Origin: Streptomyces hokutonensis
GTDB taxonomy: Bacteria; Actinomycetota; Actinomycetes; Streptomycetales; Streptomycetaceae
DNA length: 39,297 bases
Assembly: GCF_000376565.1 (NCBI RefSeq)
Contig: NZ_BARG01000066.1
Span: 1-39,297, forward strand
Reading direction: 5' to 3'
Shown here one piece after another: positions 15,282-22,130 of this stretch. The position numbers and the translations under genes are program-made. The notes under the pieces were generated by a model. It was not told the origin of the DNA and made no database searches. It saw nothing but the letters and a program-made list of their open reading frames with translations. Positions within the stretch are counted from its first letter, which is position 1; each line of letters begins with the position of its first letter.

Positions 15282-16610
15282 ATGCAGGCAGAACCGAAGA
15301 AATCGCTGGTGGGGGAGGAGTACGAGGTCGAGGTCGGCCCCGTCGCCCATGGCGGGCACTGCATCGCCCGTACGGCCGAGGGCCAGGTGCTGTTCGTCCG
15401 GCACACGCTGCCCGGTGAGCGCGTGATCGCGCGGGTCACCGACGGCGAGGAGGGCGCGCGGTTCCTGCGGGCCGACGCCGTGACGATCCTGGAGGAGTCC
15501 AAGGACCGCGTCGAGGCGCCCTGTCCCTACGCCGGTCCCGGCCGCTGCGGTGGCTGCGACTGGCAGCACGCCAAGCCCGGCGCCCAGCGGCGCCTCAAGG
15601 GCGAGGTCATCGCCGAGCAGCTCCAGCGGCTCGCGGGCCTCACGCCCGAGGAGGCCGGCTGGGACGGCACGGTGATGCCGGCCGAGGGCGACAAGCTGCC
15701 CGCCGGGCAGGTCCCGCAGTGGCGCACCCGCGTCCAGTACGCGGTGGACGTCGACGGCAACGCCGGTCTGCGCAAGCACCGTTCGCACGAGGTCGAGCCC
15801 ATCGAGCACTGCATGATCGCGGCGCCCGGGGTCAGCGAGCTGGGCATCGAGGAGCGCGACTGGTCCGGCATGGCGTCGGTCGACGCGATCGCGGCGACGG
15901 GTTCCCAGGACCGCATGGTGATTCTGGAGCCGAGGCCGGGAGCCCGCCTCCCCCTGGTCGAACTCGACCGCCCCGTCTCCGTCATGCGCGTCGAGGAGCA
16001 CGACGGCGGCATCCACCGCGTCCACGGCCGCGCGTTCGTCCGCGAGCGGGCCGACGGCCGTACGTACCGCGTCGGCAGCGGCGGTTTCTGGCAGGTCCAC
16101 CCGATGGCCGCGGACACCCTCGTCAAGGCCGTCATGCAGGGCCTGCTCCCGCGCAAGGGCGACATGGCGTTGGACCTGTACTGCGGCGTCGGCCTCTTCG
16201 CGGGCGCCCTCGCCGACCGCCTCGGCGACAAGGGCGCGGTCCTCGGCATCGAGTCCGGCAAGCGCGCGGTCGAGGACGCGCGGCACAATCTCGCCGGGTT
16301 CGAGCGCGTGCGGATCGAGCAGGGGAAGGTCGAGAGCGTGCTCCCGAAGACGGGGATCAGCGAGGTCGACCTGATCGTCCTCGACCCGCCTCGCTCCGGT
16401 GCCGGGAAGAAGACCGTGGAGCACCTGTCGTCGCTCGGGGCGCGGAAGATCGCGTACGTGGCGTGCGATCCGGCGGCGCTGGCACGGGACCTGGGGTATT
16501 TCCGGGACGGGGGGTATCGGGTGCGGACTCTGCGGGCGTTCGATCTGTTTCCGATGACTCATCATGTGGAGTGCGTTGCCATCCTTGAACCGGTGGCCAA
16601 GGTTTCCTGA
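15282..16610 (+). CDS. TrmA/RumA-type 23S rRNA or tRNA (uracil-C5) methyltransferase
   Basis: A SAM-dependent RNA methyltransferase of 442 residues. An N-terminal TRAM-like OB domain (about 10-70) is followed by four cysteines that can hold a 4Fe-4S cluster: Cys81, Cys89, Cys92 and Cys177. The C-terminal Rossmann domain has ALDLYCGVGLFAG (SAM site), VDLIVLDPPRSG, the nucleophile Cys395 in VACDPAALARDL and the general base Glu430 in HVECVA. It forms m5U in RNA; which RNA cannot be told. ATG at 15282 follows TGGAG at about 15267. From memory Rv2689c is its counterpart, so the conserved block ends here and the accessory island begins. Confidence 0.88.
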   Translation: MQAEPKKSLVGEEYEVEVGPVAHGGHCIARTAEGQVLFVRHTLPGERVIARVTDGEEGARFLRADAVTILEESKDRVEAPCPYAGPGRCGGCDWQHAKPGAQRRLKGEVIAEQLQRLAGLTPEEAGWDGTVMPAEGDKLPAGQVPQWRTRVQYAVDVDGNAGLRKHRSHEVEPIEHCMIAAPGVSELGIEERDWSGMASVDAIAATGSQDRMVILEPRPGARLPLVELDRPVSVMRVEEHDGGIHRVHGRAFVRERADGRTYRVGSGGFWQVHPMAADTLVKAVMQGLLPRKGDMALDLYCGVGLFAGALADRLGDKGAVLGIESGKRAVEDARHNLAGFERVRIEQGKVESVLPKTGISEVDLIVLDPPRSGAGKKTVEHLSSLGARKIAYVACDPAALARDLGYFRDGGYRVRTLRAFDLFPMTHHVECVAILEPVAKVS

Positions 16611-16620
16611 CCTGCGGTTT

Positions 16621-16632
16621 TGCGCATGCGCA
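16621..16632. repeat. 12-base palindrome at the left island edge
   Basis: TGCGCATGCGCA is a perfect palindrome 10 bases after the methyltransferase stop. It may be part of a terminator or a boundary site; no more can be said. Confidence 0.4.
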
Positions 16633-16665
16633 TTATGTGCGGTGTGGGCGTTACGGGCGATATCT

Positions 16666-16705
16666 TGACGCTGAAATGACGCTCGTGACGCTCATTTGAC
16701 GCTCG
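16666..16705. repeat. Two tandem 20-base repeats with four TGACGCT cores
   Basis: The unit at 16666-16685 is repeated at 16686-16705 with 17 of 20 bases identical. Each unit holds two copies of TGACGCT, at 16666, 16677, 16686 and 16697, so the cores are spaced 11, 9 and 11 bases, about one helix turn. This looks like an iteron or multi-site operator bound on one face of the DNA. The binding protein is unknown. Confidence 0.6.
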
Positions 16706-16868
16706 TTCTGATGGGGTGTCAGTCGTGCTGCGCTGCTGGTCAGGCGATCTAATGTGCAGCCCGGCTGAGGGGCACCGCTGAGAATTTCGCGATCTCAGGC
16801 GGTTGTGCTCAGTCGCTTGCGCGCAGCGCTCAGCAGGTTCTTGGTCTGCTGGTGGTACACGAGTCCAA

Positions 16869-17030
16869 CTACTCCTGAGCTGCAGAAATGAGTGAGATTG
16901 CCTGACGGAGGGCGAAGTTGGTCCGCTCCTGGTCCGGATCTTGGTGGGTGAGGGCCTTCTTCCACAGACAGAGGACCTGCGCTTCAGCGCGTCGGAAGTC
17001 CCCGGCATCGGGACTGTCTCTGTGGGTGTG
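16869..17030 (-). pseudogene. Possible C-terminal remnant of an unrecognised protein
   Basis: On the minus strand, a frame ending at TAG (16871-16869) reads like real protein in its last 50 residues (WKKALTHQDPDQERTNFALR near the end), with ordinary amphipathic composition, while further upstream it becomes Arg/Pro-rich noise. I take this as the tail of a gene whose front is lost. The family was not recognised; the left limit of the coding-like stretch is approximate. Confidence 0.3.
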
Positions 17031-17200
17031 GAGAGCAGGAAACGCGTTCGTAAAGGCTGCGCACGACCGGGGGATGCGGGGCAGAGGGCGATTCGGGCGG
17101 ATACGTGACGGCCTTTGCGGGTGGTTGTACCGCCCTCTGATGGGCGAGGAGATGGCCGGCTGGGACCGTACCTCCATCTGCGACAGCTCCGAGGCCCTCA

Positions 17201-17455
17201 GCCACAGGATCAAAGTACCGCGAGCCCTTCCGGCTTCGCGTCGGCCACGCCGGCGCCTGGTTCGACCTTGATCAGCCAACAGCGGCTTGGGCGTGGTCGA
17301 CCGCATGCGAGAGGCGGAGCTGCCGGGGCACGGAGATCGCGCTCGTGGCCTGGTCGCCGGACGACCTGCGCCGCCTCGGCATGCTCTTCCGCCTGCTCGT
17401 CGACGACTTCGGCAACCACGTGGAGGCGGCCGTGGACGTCGAAGCCTCCGCCTGA
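17201..17455 (+). pseudogene. C-terminal fragment of an unrecognised soluble protein
   Basis: A frame with no start codon of its own runs to TGA at 17453-17455 and reads as normal protein: FRLRVGHAGAWFDLD, then ALVAWSPDDLRRLGMLF and LVDDFGNHVEAAVDVE. The mix of hydrophobic and charged residues and codon bias support former coding. No N-terminus or ribosome site is present, so it is a truncated gene. The family was not recognised; similar short conserved proteins occur on Streptomyces mobile DNA, which is a loose impression only. Confidence 0.4.
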
Positions 17456-17767
17456 CCGCTCAGGAACCCGGCCGCATCTGACTGGACATAGGTAAGGAAC
17501 ACCACCACTGCGTGGTGGTCGACGAACGCGGCGAATGCCTACCTTCCCGTCGAGCCTTCAACGGAGGGCCGTCTCGTGACGGACTTTGAGGTCAACGGGC
17601 GTCAGAACCCGGCGTACAGCGCGGCTCGTCTGTCGGCAGGGCTCTGACCTGGACTTACGGCCAGGTCGGGGTCCTTTCCTGTGTCTGGGGGCTTCCCGCT
17701 TCTACCTGCGAGTTCCCGGGAGTTCCCGTGGAAGTGTGCACGCGTTGTGCACTGAGGCGGTGCCTCC
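17456..17767. other. Non-coding stretch with hairpins before the DUF2637 gene
   Basis: No supportable gene. It contains a hairpin at 17501-17519 (8-base stem ACCACCAC/GTGGTGGT, loop TGC), another at 17646-17667 (GACCTGG/CCAGGTC, 8-base loop), a duplicated AGTTCCCG at 17711-17728, and two copies of the self-complementary GTGCAC at 17736-17741 and 17747-17752, 11 bases apart. The last pair lies just upstream of the DUF2637 ribosome site and may be an operator. Confidence 0.4.
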
Positions 17768-18481
17768 ATGAGTGAGGACATCGGGCCAAGGGAGGGAGCC
17801 GCAGGGCGGCGGGCCTTCGATCTGGATCTGTGGGTCCGGCCTTTGTGCGCTCTTGTCGTAGCCGGAGTTGCCGCATACGCGTCGTACGTTCATCAGAGGG
17901 AGTTCGCGCTGCAAGGTGGTGCGGACAGAGTGGGTGCCTCGTTGTGGCCGTTGTCCGTCGACGGGCTCTTGCTCTTGGCGACGGTCGGCTTGTTGAAGCC
18001 CACGGCGCCGCGCACGCGCCGAGCCAGAGTCACGGTGTGGTCCGCCTTCCTCTTGGGGATCGCTGTCTCGCTGGCCGCGAACGTCGCGGCAGCGCCGGTC
18101 TTGGAGTGGAAGCCGGTGCTGGTTGCCGGATGGCCCCCCGTTGCGCTGCTGCTGTCGGTTGAACTGTTGGTACATCGCCCCAGTGACCAGGTAGGAGGTG
18201 CAGCCGAGGTTCAGACGGAGGGCGGCGTTGACGTGGAGCTCGAACGGTCGGTAGGAGAAGGAGATCCCCTGCTCGATCGAGCCCGGATGATTGATGGTCG
18301 GCACCGACGCCTCCACCAGCGGCCTGTGTCAGCGGAGACCCTGAGGAGAGAACTGCGCATCGGCGCGAGCCGGTCGCGGTATCTGACTGCGCTTGTGCGA
18401 GGAGGTCTTGGCGGAGGCGCCGAGGCACGGCGTGATGGCGTCGAGGGACGGGGCGGCGATCCGAAGGAGACTTCTGGGTGA
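17768..18481 (+). CDS. DUF2637 membrane protein (Spd-like mobile-element protein)
   Basis: A 237-residue protein. Three or four membrane helices in the first 135 residues (PLCALVVAGVAAYASYVHQREFAL..., LWPLSVDGLLLLATVGLL, SAFLLGIAVSLAANVAAAPVL, PPVALLLSVELLVH) match DUF2637, a family concentrated on Streptomyces plasmids and integrative conjugative elements, where such proteins are thought to aid intramycelial spread. The C-terminus (about 190-215, VSAETLRRELRIGASRSRYLTALVR) looks like a small DNA-binding helix-turn-helix. ATG at 17768 follows GAGGCGG at about 17755. No other transfer genes accompany it, so the element is probably incomplete. Confidence 0.72.
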   Translation: MSEDIGPREGAAGRRAFDLDLWVRPLCALVVAGVAAYASYVHQREFALQGGADRVGASLWPLSVDGLLLLATVGLLKPTAPRTRRARVTVWSAFLLGIAVSLAANVAAAPVLEWKPVLVAGWPPVALLLSVELLVHRPSDQVGGAAEVQTEGGVDVELERSVGEGDPLLDRARMIDGRHRRLHQRPVSAETLRRELRIGASRSRYLTALVRGGLGGGAEARRDGVEGRGGDPKETSG

Positions 18482-18784
18482 GTTGGGGTGGCCGCGTCCA
18501 GGATCTGGGCGACGACGAGAGTGCGGCCGTCAATACGTGAGTAGGGGGCGTCGCGGCGTCGGAATTCCTTGTCTCGGCTGACAGACTCCGCCGATGTCTT
18601 GCCCTGCTCGGCTGGGTCGGCGCCGTCACGTCAACGCAGTGACGCGAGCATCGCTCGCTGCCTTTCGACCATCCCTGCTTCGCTAGTAAGGAGACGCTAT
18701 CCTAACTACAGTGGCGGTGTAGTGGGTGACGTCTTCACTGTCGGTGGCGCGTGGTACAGTGAAGCTGTAGAGGGAGGTGGTGTT
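18482..18784. other. Upstream region of the MerR-like regulator
   Basis: About 300 bases without a supportable gene. The distal half shows nothing recognisable. The proximal part has a short dyad CTACA/TGTAG at 18706-18722 and the longer operator listed separately. Confidence 0.4.
18733..18764 (+). promoter_or_regulatory. 9-base inverted repeat over the promoter of the MerR-like gene
   Basis: CTTCACTGT at 18733-18741 is the exact inverse of ACAGTGAAG at 18756-18764, with a 14-base spacer. TACAGT at 18755-18760 could be the -10 box and TTCACT at 18734-18739 the -35, though their 15-base spacing is short. MerR proteins typically act on promoters with abnormal spacing and a dyad between or across the boxes, so autoregulation is likely. 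Confidence 0.5.
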
Positions 18785-19504
18785 ATGGCGATCGAGGAAA
18801 ACGGCTTCCTGGAATACCTGCAGTTGCAAGGGGGAGACCCCGACTTGGTGACCAAGTCCGAGCTGATAGCTCGCGTGCGTGCAGAGGGATACCGAGTCAG
18901 CGACCGTCAGCTGACCTTCTACGTCTCGGAAGGGCTGTTGCCCCGATCTGTGCGTGTGGGATCACGTGCCGGCGCCTACCCGGCGGTCGTCGTCGACCTG
19001 CTCACCTGGGTCCTGAGGGCTCGCGATGGGGGTGTGCCGATCGAGGCCCTGAAGGAGCTTCTGCCGGTCTGGAAGTTCCTCGTTGCCGCTCGGAACGCTC
19101 GCAGGCTCGACCTCGGCGAACTGGAGTACGTAGCGCGCCAACACGTCTCGTCCACGGAAGGCTCGCTCGCGGTAGCGCGCGTCGTTATCGACGTGATGAC
19201 CTGTGTCTGCCCTGATTGTCAGCCGGACATGATGGTCGTCGACAAGCACGGTCGCGAAATGAAGATGGACGACACGACCCTCACGATCGGCTTCGCCGTC
19301 GCTCGTATGGCGGAGGTGGGAGAGGACGCAGAGCCCACGCCCCGGTGGTTCGCAACAACCCGCGTGAGTCTTGCTCGTACCCGCCCGCGCGCGTCCGACC
19401 CGACCACTGTCGTCTTGGGCATCAAACCCAATGAGGCGTTGCCTTCGGATGTCCTGCAGGACACATCGCAGGATGCCCTTGAGCAGGGAGAGTTGCCAGC
19501 GTGA
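18785..19504 (+). CDS. MerR-like helix-turn-helix regulator
   Basis: A 239-residue protein. Residues about 20-95 form a MerR-type DNA-binding domain: TKSELIARVRAEGYRVSDRQLTFYVSEGLLP is the winged-helix start, followed by DLLTWVLRARDGGVPIEALKELL. The C-terminal part is not a known ligand domain; it contains a CVCPDC cluster (about 138-143) that could bind metal. ATG at 18785 follows AGGGAGG at about 18770. The inverted repeat upstream suggests self-regulation. It precedes the DUF3892 gene and the ubiquitin-like operon and may control them, although a strong terminator stands between. Confidence 0.72.
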   Translation: MAIEENGFLEYLQLQGGDPDLVTKSELIARVRAEGYRVSDRQLTFYVSEGLLPRSVRVGSRAGAYPAVVVDLLTWVLRARDGGVPIEALKELLPVWKFLVAARNARRLDLGELEYVARQHVSSTEGSLAVARVVIDVMTCVCPDCQPDMMVVDKHGREMKMDDTTLTIGFAVARMAEVGEDAEPTPRWFATTRVSLARTRPRASDPTTVVLGIKPNEALPSDVLQDTSQDALEQGELPA

Positions 19505-19525
19505 CCGGCTAGAACCTGTAAATGC

Positions 19526-19557
19526 GCTGAGGCGGGCACGCCAATGCCCGCCTCAGC
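19526..19557 (+). terminator. Intrinsic terminator after the MerR-like gene
   Basis: A perfect 13-base stem, 19526-19538 with 19545-19557, around a 6-base loop, 22 bases after the stop codon. It separates the regulator from the DUF3892 gene. Confidence 0.85.
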
Positions 19558-19645
19558 AGAGGGTCGCTACGCAACCCGGTGACACGCAGAGCGTACGGCC
19601 CTCACTGATCTGCCGCAAAGCGGCTCTAGTGAGGAGCAACCTTAA

Positions 19646-19927
19646 GTGGCCATTCAGATCACCGCCGTACATCTCACGGCTGGCCGAACGCATCAGCATA
19701 TCGACCGCCTGTGGTGGTCGGATCAGGCCGAGGGTTCCAGCGGCGACAACTCTCGTGCCGAGATCGTTGCGTGGATCGAGAACCGGAACGGTCAGGCGTA
19801 CACCGATGACGGGCACGGGAACCGAGCCGATGTGGCTGTTCGGAAGCCGGCCCAAGGTCCCAAGTACCTGCAGACTCATGCCGACGGCGTGTGGACGGAC
19901 AACCTGCTCGCGCTGCCGCGACGCTGA
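19646..19927 (+). CDS. DUF3892 family small protein
   Basis: A 93-residue protein covering one complete DUF3892 domain. It starts MAIQITAVHLTAGRTHQHI, continues LWWSDQAEGSSGDNSRAEIVAWI and ends with the family signature PKYLQTHADGVWTDNLLALP. Function is unknown; the domain is common in phage, island and defence contexts, so cargo of the island is a reasonable reading. GTG at 19646 is chosen from the family start; GAGGAG at about 19628-19633 is rather far for a ribosome site. The gene stands alone between two terminators. Confidence 0.75.
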   Translation: MAIQITAVHLTAGRTHQHIDRLWWSDQAEGSSGDNSRAEIVAWIENRNGQAYTDDGHGNRADVAVRKPAQGPKYLQTHADGVWTDNLLALPRR

Positions 19928-19971
19928 CGAGTCAGGCGCGGGCGGCGTCCATTGTGTCCGCTCCTGACTCG
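19928..19971 (+). terminator. Hairpin after the DUF3892 gene
   Basis: CGAGTCAGG at 19928-19936 pairs with CCTGACTCG at 19963-19971, with a 26-base loop that can form an inner GCGG/CCGC stem. It directly follows the stop codon and likely terminates transcription. Confidence 0.55.
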
Positions 19972-20145
19972 CGCGTCACGTTCGGCGGCAGGAAACCCTT
20001 GCGGTCACAGGCGGCCGGTTTCGGTCGGCCCTTCTTTCCGTAATTATTCTTGTCCGATTCTCTCAGAAATCCGTGCGGGAATACTCGCAGGTCATGAGTT
20101 GGTCGCTGACACCTTCGTATTTCGACATCAAATAGGAGGACTCCC

Positions 20146-20427
20146 GTGTCCGACATCAGTGCAACGCATGAAGGTACCGAAAAGCACGACAAGGAATTCT
20201 CTATCGTCGTCAACGCTCAGGAGTTCACCGTTGGCGATCAGAACGTTTCCTATGAGAAGGTCACCACGCTGGCCTACCCAATCCCGCCGGCCCCGGAAAC
20301 CCGATACACGGTGACCTATCGAAACGCCGAGGGTCCGAATCACGAGGGGAGCCTGGCGCCGGGGCGACAGGTGAAAGTAAAGAAGAAGGGGACTATCTTC
20401 AATGTCAAGGCGACTAGTAAGTCATAG
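20146..20427 (+). CDS. Multiubiquitin-type ubiquitin-like protein
   Basis: A 93-residue protein with a single beta-grasp domain of the multiubiquitin family. After a charged 17-residue leader come the strands EFSIVVNAQEFTVGDQNVSY, the helix-loop YEKVTTLAYPIPPAP, YTVTYRNAEG, then GSLAPGRQVKVKKKGTIFNV and the tail KATSKS. The C-terminus lacks the Gly-Gly of ubiquitin, as is usual in this family. It would be the modifier activated by the E1 encoded next. Many relatives carry two or more domains; this one has a single unit. GTG at 20146 is preceded by AGGAGG at about 20133-20138. It overlaps the E1 gene by 26 bases, so the two are translated together. Confidence 0.85.
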   Translation: MSDISATHEGTEKHDKEFSIVVNAQEFTVGDQNVSYEKVTTLAYPIPPAPETRYTVTYRNAEGPNHEGSLAPGRQVKVKKKGTIFNVKATSKS

Positions 20428-21589
20428 CCCAGATCTCGGCCGTCTCCAGGCGGAGGGCTACGACGTCAAGGTCCATTCCAACCTGCTAATGGTCAAGGTG
20501 CCCTATGCGACTGCTGATGGGGTGGTCGCTTGGGGGTACCTTGCCTCCGAGTTGACCGTGAGCGGCGATACGGCCATGCCGCCGGCGACGCATGTCGTTC
20601 ATTTCGTCGGCGCCAGCGAGGATGATCTTCCGTGCGACGCCGACGGCCGTCCCCTTGACGAGTTGATCAATCAGCGGGGTCCGATACCACTCGGCAATGG
20701 CGTGGCAGCGAGTTGCACGTTTTCCCACAAGCCTAGCGCCAGCTACGCCGACTACTACGAGAAGATGTCGACGTATTCCGACATGCTTCTCTCCTACGCT
20801 CAGGTACTCGACCCTGAGGCCACACCGAGAACCTTCCCGCCGGTGCCAACGGAGGACGCCGAATCGGTATTCCGATACTTCGACTCAGCGACGAGTCGCG
20901 CCGGTATTGGGGCTGCGAGTGAGCGGTTGCAGATCGGCAAGGTGGTCATCGTGGGTGTTGGTGGGACGGGATCCTACGTCCTCGACGCGGTCGCCAAGAC
21001 ACCGGTCCGTGAAATCCATATCTATGACCGCGACGTTCTGCTGACTCACAATGCCTTCCGGACTCCCGGCGCGGTGTCGCTCGCGGAGCTGGGGGAGAGA
21101 CCCAGGAAGGTCGACTACTTCCAGCTGCAGTACGACAACATCCATCGAGGTATTACAGCCCACCCGGTGAACGTTGACGAAACCAACGTCGATGAAATCG
21201 GCGATGCGGACTTCGTATTCGTCTGTATCGATTCCGGACCAAATAAAAGGTTCTTGATCCGGAAGCTGGAAGAGTTCGGGATCGCCTTCATCGATACAGG
21301 GATGGGTGTCTACCAGAAGGGCTCCTCGCTCGGCGGCCTGGTTCGTACTACGGCCAGCGACGATCGTCAGCGAAACCATGTCTGGGAAAACGACCGTATC
21401 TCATTCGGTGATGAGGAGGATGACGAATACGAGCAGAACATCCAGCTGGCAGAACTGAACATGCTCAACGCCGCCCTGGCTGTGATCAAATGGAAAAAGA
21501 TGATGGGGTTCTACTTCGACTTCGATCACGAGTACTCCAGCGTGTACACCATCGACGGTAATCACGTACTCAACGAGGACAAGCTGTAA
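20402..21589 (+). CDS. DUF6791-ThiF fusion, E1-like activating enzyme
   Basis: A 395-residue protein. The N-terminal 150 residues match DUF6791, with the landmark PCDADGRPL around Cys78. A ThiF/E1 adenylating domain follows: GVGGTGS (185-191) binds ATP, IYDRD and HNAFRTPG carry the acidic and Asn/Arg residues of E1 active sites, and VCIDSGPNKR holds Cys275 and Asp277. It should adenylate the C-terminus of the ubiquitin-like protein from the gene it overlaps. The N-terminal domain may act as an E2-like carrier with Cys78 as thiol, since no separate E2 gene is present; this is inference. ATG at 20402 gives the normal DUF6791 start (LVSHSPDLGRL). Confidence 0.85.
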   Translation: MSRRLVSHSPDLGRLQAEGYDVKVHSNLLMVKVPYATADGVVAWGYLASELTVSGDTAMPPATHVVHFVGASEDDLPCDADGRPLDELINQRGPIPLGNGVAASCTFSHKPSASYADYYEKMSTYSDMLLSYAQVLDPEATPRTFPPVPTEDAESVFRYFDSATSRAGIGAASERLQIGKVVIVGVGGTGSYVLDAVAKTPVREIHIYDRDVLLTHNAFRTPGAVSLAELGERPRKVDYFQLQYDNIHRGITAHPVNVDETNVDEIGDADFVFVCIDSGPNKRFLIRKLEEFGIAFIDTGMGVYQKGSSLGGLVRTTASDDRQRNHVWENDRISFGDEEDDEYEQNIQLAELNMLNAALAVIKWKKMMGFYFDFDHEYSSVYTIDGNHVLNEDKL

Positions 21590-21603
21590 TGAAGGAAAGA
21601 AGC

Positions 21604-22032
21604 ATGCGTACCGAGTTCGTCGAACTCGTCCCTTCGGACCTCGAAGAAGGCGTCCTGTACTTGTCCATGATCTACGCGACCACGGTTCATTTGTGTGCGT
21701 GTGGGTGCAAGAATCGAGTGGTTGCGCCGCTCAGTCGAGCGGAGTGGACTATGTCGTACAACGGGGATACTGTTTCTCTGAACCCTTCCATCGGGAACTG
21801 GGATTTCCCCTGTCGGTCGCATTACTGGATCAAGAATGGGGAAGTCGTCTGGGGTCGGCAGTGGACAAAATCTGAGATTCGAGAAGGAAAACTTAGGGAT
21901 CTTCAGGACTTGGAAATCTACTTCGCAGAAAAATCTGCTCCCGGCCATGAGTCATACCCGGTCGTAGCCAAGTCTGCGCCGCGCGGATTCCTTCGTCGGC
22001 TTCTGGAAAGTCTGAAGAAGTCACGTCAGTAA
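21604..22032 (+). CDS. DUF6527 Cys/His protein of the ubiquitin-like operon
   Basis: A 142-residue protein of the DUF6527 family, a regular neighbour of multiubiquitin and E1 genes. His29, Cys31, Cys33 and Cys35 (HLCACGC) and Cys70/His73 (FPCRSHYW) look like a zinc site. SLNPSIGNWDFPCRSHYWI and VWGRQW are the family core; the C-terminus is basic (KSAPRGFLRRLLESLKKSRQ). A substrate-binding or E3-like role would fit the operon, but no activity is known to me. Two starts are possible: ATG at 21589, overlapping the E1 stop, or ATG at 21604 with AAGGA 7 bases before it; I prefer the second. GC content is low, like the two genes before it. Confidence 0.78.
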   Translation: MRTEFVELVPSDLEEGVLYLSMIYATTVHLCACGCKNRVVAPLSRAEWTMSYNGDTVSLNPSIGNWDFPCRSHYWIKNGEVVWGRQWTKSEIREGKLRDLQDLEIYFAEKSAPGHESYPVVAKSAPRGFLRRLLESLKKSRQ

Positions 22033-22130
22033 TAGAGGGCAAGCTGGCCCGAATGAGTTCTGTCCTGTGCCGCAGAACGGTGGCAATTATTCCGGGTCGA
22101 ACTGTGTGCTGGAGTATTAGGATTTCGTCT

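Noticed and set aside
16666..16705. A CRISPR array
   Set aside because: The repeats are directly adjacent, only 20 bases long and without spacers.
16611..16870. A tRNA gene as attachment site for the island
   Set aside because: No cloverleaf or T-loop sequence could be found near either edge.
17586..17771. A 61-codon frame before the DUF2637 gene
   Set aside because: It has no ribosome site, an unnatural composition and it overlaps hairpins and the next gene's start.
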